A stretch of 15,923 nucleotides of DNA. Origin: Chloroflexota bacterium (lineage in GTDB: Bacteria > Chloroflexota > Limnocylindria > Limnocylindrales > CSP1-4). A model generated the notes under the pieces. That model did no database searches and had not been told where the DNA came from. It saw nothing but the letters and a program-made list of their open reading frames with translations. Shown one piece after another: positions 12,689 through 15,923 of the stretch. The DNA lies in contig JAJYGO010000058.1 in assembly GCA_021785115.1 (NCBI GenBank), forward strand, positions 1 through 15,923, read 5' to 3'. The position numbers and the translations under genes are program-made. Position 1 is the first letter of the stretch; each line of letters opens with the position of its first letter.

Positions 12689-14389
12689 ATGGCCGAGTCG
12701 TCCGTTCGCACCACGGCCGCCCTGGTGGTGGCGTGCCTGGCCGCCGAGGGGTGCCCGTACGTCTTCTCGGTGCCCGGGGAGGAGACGATGGACCTCCTCG
12801 ATGCGCTGGGGCACCAGGAGCAGGTCCGGCACGTGACCACGCGCCACGAGCAGGGAGCTGCGTTCATGGCCGACGTCCACGGCCGCCTCACGGGGCGGGC
12901 CGCGGTCGCGATGGCCACCCTCGGCCCCGGGGCCACCAACCTGGTGACCGGGATTGCCGATGCGTATCTCGACCACGCGCCGATGGTGGCCCTGACCGGC
13001 CAGGCCGGCTCCGACAAGACCCACAAGGAAGCCCACCAGTACGTGGACGTGGTTCGCCTGCTCGAGCCGGTGACCAAGTGGAACCAGCGCGTGGAGCAGG
13101 CCGGCGCGGTGCCGGAGATCGTCCGCAAGGCGTTCCGGGTGGCCCAGCTCGAGAAGCCCGGACCCACCCACATCGAGCTGCCGGAGAACATCGCCGCCCA
13201 GGACGCACCCCTCGACGCCCGACCGCTGTCGCCCACGTCGACATATCTCCCCCACCCCACCGACGAGGCGATCGCCCACGCCGCCCGCCTCCTGGCAGGG
13301 TCGAGCCGGCCCCTCGTGCTTGTGGGGAACGGGGTGCTGCGCCGCAATGCCGCCGCCGACCTGCGTGCCTTCGCCCGTGGCCTCCACGTCCCGGTGGCGG
13401 TCACCTTCATGGGCAAGGGCGCGATCGACGACCGGAGCCACCTCTCGCTGATGGCGGTTGGCCTCCAGGCGCGGGACCACGTGCTGTCCGGGTTCGACCG
13501 CGCGGACCTGGTGGTGGCCGTCGGGTACGACCTGGTGGAGTACGCGCCGTCGCGCTGGAACCCCGACGGCCGCAAGCGGATCATCCACGTGGACACCCAA
13601 CCGGCCGAGGTGGATGCCGCCTACCGCCCGGAGGTCGAGCTCATCGGCGACATCGGGAGGACGCTGCGCCGCCTCCTGGAGGCCGTCCTGCCGACCGGCG
13701 TGGGCGGGCGCGATGCCGACGCGCGCCACCGGGCGCACGAGACCCTGGTGCACCAGGATCTGCGCACCGCGCTGCTGGCCGACCTGCGCGCCTACGCGGC
13801 CGACGACGGCTGGCCGATCCGCCCGCAGAAGGCCATCGCGGACCTGCGGCGCGCGCTCGCTCCCAGGGACATCGTGGTGAGCGATGTCGGCGCCCACAAG
13901 ATCTGGGTCGCGCGGCTGTACCCGGCCTACGAGCCCAACACCGTGCTCATCTCCAACGGCTTCGCGGCCATGGGGATCTCGCTGCCGGGGGCGATCGCCG
14001 CCAAGCTGGTCCATCCCGAGCGCCGCGTGGTGGCGCTGTGCGGGGACGGCGGGTTCCTGATGAACTCACAGGAACTGGAGACGGCGCGGCGGATCGGCGC
14101 CAACATCACGGTCGTGGTCTGGCGCGACGACGGCTACGGCCTGATCGACTGGAAGCAGCGCAACGCGTTCGGCCGCCCCTTCGGTGTGACGTTCGGGAAC
14201 CCCGACTTCGTCGCCTACGCCCGGTCCTTCGGGCTGGCCGCCTGGCGACCCGCATCGGCGGCGGACCTCTATCCCACCCTCATGCGCGCGCTGGAGCACG
14301 ATGGCCCGTCCCTGGTGGAGGTGCCCATCGACTACCGGGAGAACCTGCGCCTCACCGAACGGCTCGGCGCGCTGTCGTCGTCGGGCTAG
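12689..14389 (+). CDS. alsS: Acetolactate synthase, catabolic AlsS-like large subunit (ThDP-dependent)
   Basis: A 566-residue ThDP enzyme with the three-domain order of the family. The PYR domain (about 1-170) has FSVPGEETMDLLDAL, the activating Glu54 in TTRHEQGAAFMADVHGRLTG, and GPGATNLVTGIADAYLDHAP. A central domain follows (about 190-330). The PP domain has CGDGGFLMNSQELETA (Gly452-Asp453-Gly454, Asn459) for Mg-diphosphate and WRDDGYGLIDWKQ. The segment GQAGSDKTHKEAHQYVDVVR, then LLEPVTKWN, and the ending VPIDYRENLRLTERLG are characteristic of AlsS-type enzymes. The reaction joins two pyruvates into 2-acetolactate plus CO2. No small regulatory subunit or acetolactate decarboxylase gene is nearby, so the role could be acetoin formation or branched-chain amino acid synthesis. 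An alternative is another 2-oxoacid carboligase. The -10 hexamer 6 bases before ATG suggests a leaderless mRNA. Confidence 0.9.
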   Translation: MAESSVRTTAALVVACLAAEGCPYVFSVPGEETMDLLDALGHQEQVRHVTTRHEQGAAFMADVHGRLTGRAAVAMATLGPGATNLVTGIADAYLDHAPMVALTGQAGSDKTHKEAHQYVDVVRLLEPVTKWNQRVEQAGAVPEIVRKAFRVAQLEKPGPTHIELPENIAAQDAPLDARPLSPTSTYLPHPTDEAIAHAARLLAGSSRPLVLVGNGVLRRNAAADLRAFARGLHVPVAVTFMGKGAIDDRSHLSLMAVGLQARDHVLSGFDRADLVVAVGYDLVEYAPSRWNPDGRKRIIHVDTQPAEVDAAYRPEVELIGDIGRTLRRLLEAVLPTGVGGRDADARHRAHETLVHQDLRTALLADLRAYAADDGWPIRPQKAIADLRRALAPRDIVVSDVGAHKIWVARLYPAYEPNTVLISNGFAAMGISLPGAIAAKLVHPERRVVALCGDGGFLMNSQELETARRIGANITVVVWRDDGYGLIDWKQRNAFGRPFGVTFGNPDFVAYARSFGLAAWRPASAADLYPTLMRALEHDGPSLVEVPIDYRENLRLTERLGALSSSG

Positions 14390-14511
14390 CGCGCGATCCC
14401 GCCGTTCCGGCGCGCCACGGCAGCGCCGCAGGCCCCGAAGTGCAGTCGGACGCCACCGAATGCACTCGCTTCAAGAGGAAGCGGGCATCAGGAGCCGGAA
14501 CCGCGTTGGCA

Positions 14512-14760
14512 TCACCCCGGTTCGACCCCGGCTGCATCCTCCACGTGGTGGGACGCGGGCTGCATGTAGCCGAACCAGCCGCAGCCGGGGCATGCCACGT
14601 GCAGGTGCTCGCGCAGGCGCGTGTCGTCGAGGTCACTCGGGGCTGGCAGGTCGGGGTGGGGGTCGCGACACACGGCCCGGATCTCGAGGCTGATGCCGCA
14701 CGCGGGGCAGGGCGCGTCGCGTGCGAACGGCAGGATCTCCGCGTTCACGACGCGCACCAT
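14512..14760 (-). CDS. Small zinc-ribbon-like protein, function unknown
   Basis: An 82-residue protein with two CxxC knuckles: CPACG (about residues 18-22) and CPGCGWFGYMQP (about 58-69). They are spaced as in a single treble-clef or zinc-ribbon site. The intervening part (LEIRAVCRDPHPDLPAPSDL) is mostly polar. No enzyme motif is visible and I do not recognise the family; such proteins are often annotated as hypothetical. ATG 14760 gives the longest plausible start. However, TATGGT overlaps that ATG and lies 7 bases before an in-frame GTG at 14748, which matches the leaderless pattern of neighbouring genes, so translation may start at VNAEILPF. The gene converges on acetolactate synthase with a 122-base gap and lies 124 bases downstream of the hemerythrin gene. 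Confidence 0.68.
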   Translation of the reverse strand: MVRVVNAEILPFARDAPCPACGISLEIRAVCRDPHPDLPAPSDLDDTRLREHLHVACPGCGWFGYMQPASHHVEDAAGVEPG

Positions 14761-14884
14761 ACCCCACCGGGGCCCGGGATCAGAGCCCCGCCGGTTGGGC
14801 CGGGCCCGGCCGGTGCGGCCGGATTCACCACCGCCCGCGGCAGCGCTCCCTCGCGGCCGCGCCGGTCGAACCATGCCTTCGACA

Positions 14885-15373
14885 TCACCGCGACCGGCTG
14901 TCCGCGGCCGCCTCCAGCCGTGCCAGCAGTCCCGCCACGTCGTGAGGGGCGAGCCGCTCCTCGAGGAGGGGCACGTACACCTCCTCCTCCTTGGCGAAGT
15001 GCAGGCCGAGGATGGCCTGCAGCCCGTACAGGACGCGCTGGAGCGCGCGCACGTCCGCCCGACCCGCCCGGGCTGCCCCCACGAGCGCCTCCAGGCGCTC
15101 GATCATCCCGCGGATCTCGAGGTGGTCGCGGGCCATGGTCGCGGTCGCCTCCGGGGCCCCCAGCGCCTGCCCCACCGCCGGGTAGAGGGCGGCCTCTTCC
15201 GCCGCTGCGTGCCGCAGGAGCCGGTCGCGAAGGAACGCCGTGGCGGCCTCGAGGCCCGCCATGGGGACGTCGCCGCGGCGTTCGTCGAGGAGGTCGGCGA
15301 GCTCCCCGAGCTGATCGACGTGGGGACGGAGTTCGCGGTGCTCCTCCCGCAGCGGGTCCATGGTTCCCTTCAT
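14885..15373 (-). CDS. Hemerythrin-like HHE domain protein
   Basis: A 162-residue all-alpha protein with the hemerythrin/HHE pattern of iron ligands on four helices. These are His12 and His18 in EEHRELRPH, His55 with Glu59 in RHAAAEEAALYP, His84 in ARDHLEI, and His125 with Glu129 in LHFAKEEEVYVPLLEE. This spacing predicts a carboxylate-bridged di-iron site. Family members bind O2 or NO, store iron or act in oxidative and nitrosative stress; which applies here cannot be seen. ATG 15373 is chosen because GGAAAGG is 7 bases upstream. The later in-frame Met5 (MDPLREEH) is possible. The next gene upstream is a divergent ArsR-type regulator; control of one by the other is conceivable but unsupported. 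Confidence 0.88.
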   Translation of the reverse strand: MKGTMDPLREEHRELRPHVDQLGELADLLDERRGDVPMAGLEAATAFLRDRLLRHAAAEEAALYPAVGQALGAPEATATMARDHLEIRGMIERLEALVGAARAGRADVRALQRVLYGLQAILGLHFAKEEEVYVPLLEERLAPHDVAGLLARLEAAADSRSR

Positions 15374-15759
15374 CTCGTCGCCTTTCCATTACGTCGCATG
15401 CGATCGGCGGAACCCGGTGGATCGTCTGCCGGGCCGGGCCTGGTCGGAGCGATGCGGCGTGCCCGATCGCCCGTGACGGCGCGCCCATCGTGCCCGATGG
15501 TCGGCAGCTGCGCTGTGACGTTGGTCCGGCGCAACACGTCCACGGCCGGATGGCCGGGGCCAGGGCAGGCCACTCCACGAGTCGAGCCGGGCGCGGGCTC
15601 GCTGTTGCTCGGCCGGCGCTGCCCGGGGCCGACCGCTGCGGCCCGACGCGCCGGCCGCGCCGGGTGCCGACGCTCTGGCCGCAACGAGGCAGGCGCGTCG
15701 GCTGTGTGGTCGAGTACGCGTCGCCTGCGCCAACCGCCGTCCGCTCGTACGATCGGTCA
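15374..15759. other. Divergent gap between the hemerythrin and ArsR-type genes
   Basis: I see no convincing gene in these 386 bases; the open frames here are Arg/Pro-rich and lack ribosome sites or motifs. The perfect palindrome TCGCATGCGA lies at 15394-15403, about 20 bases before the hemerythrin start, where an operator could sit. The ArsR -10 element is at 15748-15753. Confidence 0.5.
15748..15753 (+). promoter_or_regulatory. Candidate -10 hexamer for a leaderless ArsR-type mRNA
   Basis: TACGAT ends exactly 6 bases before ATG 15760, with no ribosome site in between. This is the same arrangement as for acetolactate synthase and the cation exporter. Confidence 0.52.
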
Positions 15760-15923
15760 ATGCACGTCGACCGGTTCGAGGCGCTTGCCGATCCCACGCG
15801 CCGCGCCGTCCTGGCCGCGCTGGTCCGTGCCGGCCCGGAGGGCCGGACGGCCGGCGTGCTGGCGCACGAGCTCGCCCGGGGCCGATCCCTCGTCTCGTAC
15901 CACCTCGCTAGCCGAGCGAGGTG
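15760..15923 (+). CDS. ArsR-type winged-helix regulator, N-terminal fragment
   Basis: Only the first 54 codons are inside the window. The sequence MHVDRFEALADPTRRAVLAA followed by GPEGRTAGVLAHEL and RSLVSYHLA matches ArsR/SmtB-type transcription regulators: 'ALADPTRRxIL' starts the first helix and 'SxVSYHL' is the recognition helix. These are dimeric repressors whose ligand sites usually lie beyond this point, so no inducer can be proposed. After SYHLA the translation (SRAR) does not follow the expected 'xLREAGLV' and coincides with a perfect inverted repeat that ends at the last base. The end may therefore be an assembly artefact. The start ATG 15760 is supported by TACGAT 6 bases upstream. 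Confidence 0.82.
   Translation, partial: MHVDRFEALADPTRRAVLAALVRAGPEGRTAGVLAHELARGRSLVSYHLASRAR
15901..15923. repeat. Inverted repeat at the window's end
   Basis: Arms CACCTCGCT (15901-15909) and AGCGAGGTG (15915-15923) form 9 perfect pairs around AGCCG, and the right arm stops at the final base. Its position at the sequence end, breaking a conserved domain, suggests a fold-back read or assembly edge rather than a biological site. Confidence 0.6.

Noticed and set aside
12437..14014. 525-codon minus-strand open frame opposite acetolactate synthase
   Set aside because: It is a mirror of a strongly supported ThDP enzyme, with biased composition and no motifs.
14745..15797. 350-codon minus-strand open frame overlapping the hemerythrin and zinc-ribbon genes
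   Set aside because: It covers a clear HHE protein in another frame and is Arg/Pro/Gly-rich.

Overview
The window is about 16 kb of very GC-rich bacterial DNA, roughly 70% GC by eye, with densely packed genes on both strands. Several features suggest a Chloroflexota bacterium (for example a soil or freshwater Limnocylindria/Ellin6529-type lineage) or, less likely, an actinobacterium. These are two F420-type proteins (a luciferase-like monooxygenase end and a Ddn-type nitroreductase), a zinc-ribbon class III cyclase, a secreted beta-helix protein ending in a 'YDISWPQCG' domain, and widespread leaderless-type promoters. The taxonomic call is inference. I see no rRNA, tRNA, CRISPR array, phage or insertion sequence.

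Layout. 1-197: end of an F420-dependent luciferase-like oxidoreductase. 251-3261: an imino-acid catabolism block. Proline dehydrogenase on the + strand converges on a coupled - strand pair, an ornithine cyclodeaminase/mu-crystallin family reductase and a proline-racemase-superfamily enzyme with a Ser/Cys active site. Together they can be read as trans-3-hydroxy-L-proline -> pyrroline-2-carboxylate -> L-proline -> pyrroline-5-carboxylate. 3402-5078 (-): three separately promoted housekeeping-type genes, namely a J-domain protein, a purine-type phosphoribosyltransferase and a GDT1/TMEM165-family cation exporter. 5121-5200: an exact-type 40-bp tandem duplication covering the stop codon of the next gene. 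5185-6296 (-): a SAM methyltransferase and a small membrane protein, probably one transcript.

6563-8986 (+): a secreted right-handed beta-helix protein fused to a GH25-like C-terminal domain. 9113-9955 (+): a double-zinc-ribbon adenylate cyclase that appears to have lost the whole ATPase/TPR middle of its family's usual large protein. 10031-11074 and 11168-11551 (+): a zinc alcohol dehydrogenase and a Ddn-family nitroreductase, followed by two strong back-to-back hairpins (11707-11781). 11795-12351 (-): a small membrane protein and a DUF4177-like protein. 12689-14389 (+): an AlsS-type acetolactate synthase. 14512-15373 (-): a small zinc-ribbon protein and a hemerythrin-like protein. 15760-end (+): the start of an ArsR-type regulator, cut off inside a perfect inverted repeat at the last base.

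The most useful observations are the Ser/Cys hydroxyproline cassette, the leaderless-promoter grammar (TANNNT placed 6-8 bases before the start codon in at least five genes), the internally deleted cyclase, the beta-helix/GH25 fusion and the twin hairpins. I found no clear evidence of a wholly new multi-gene defence or mobile system in this window.
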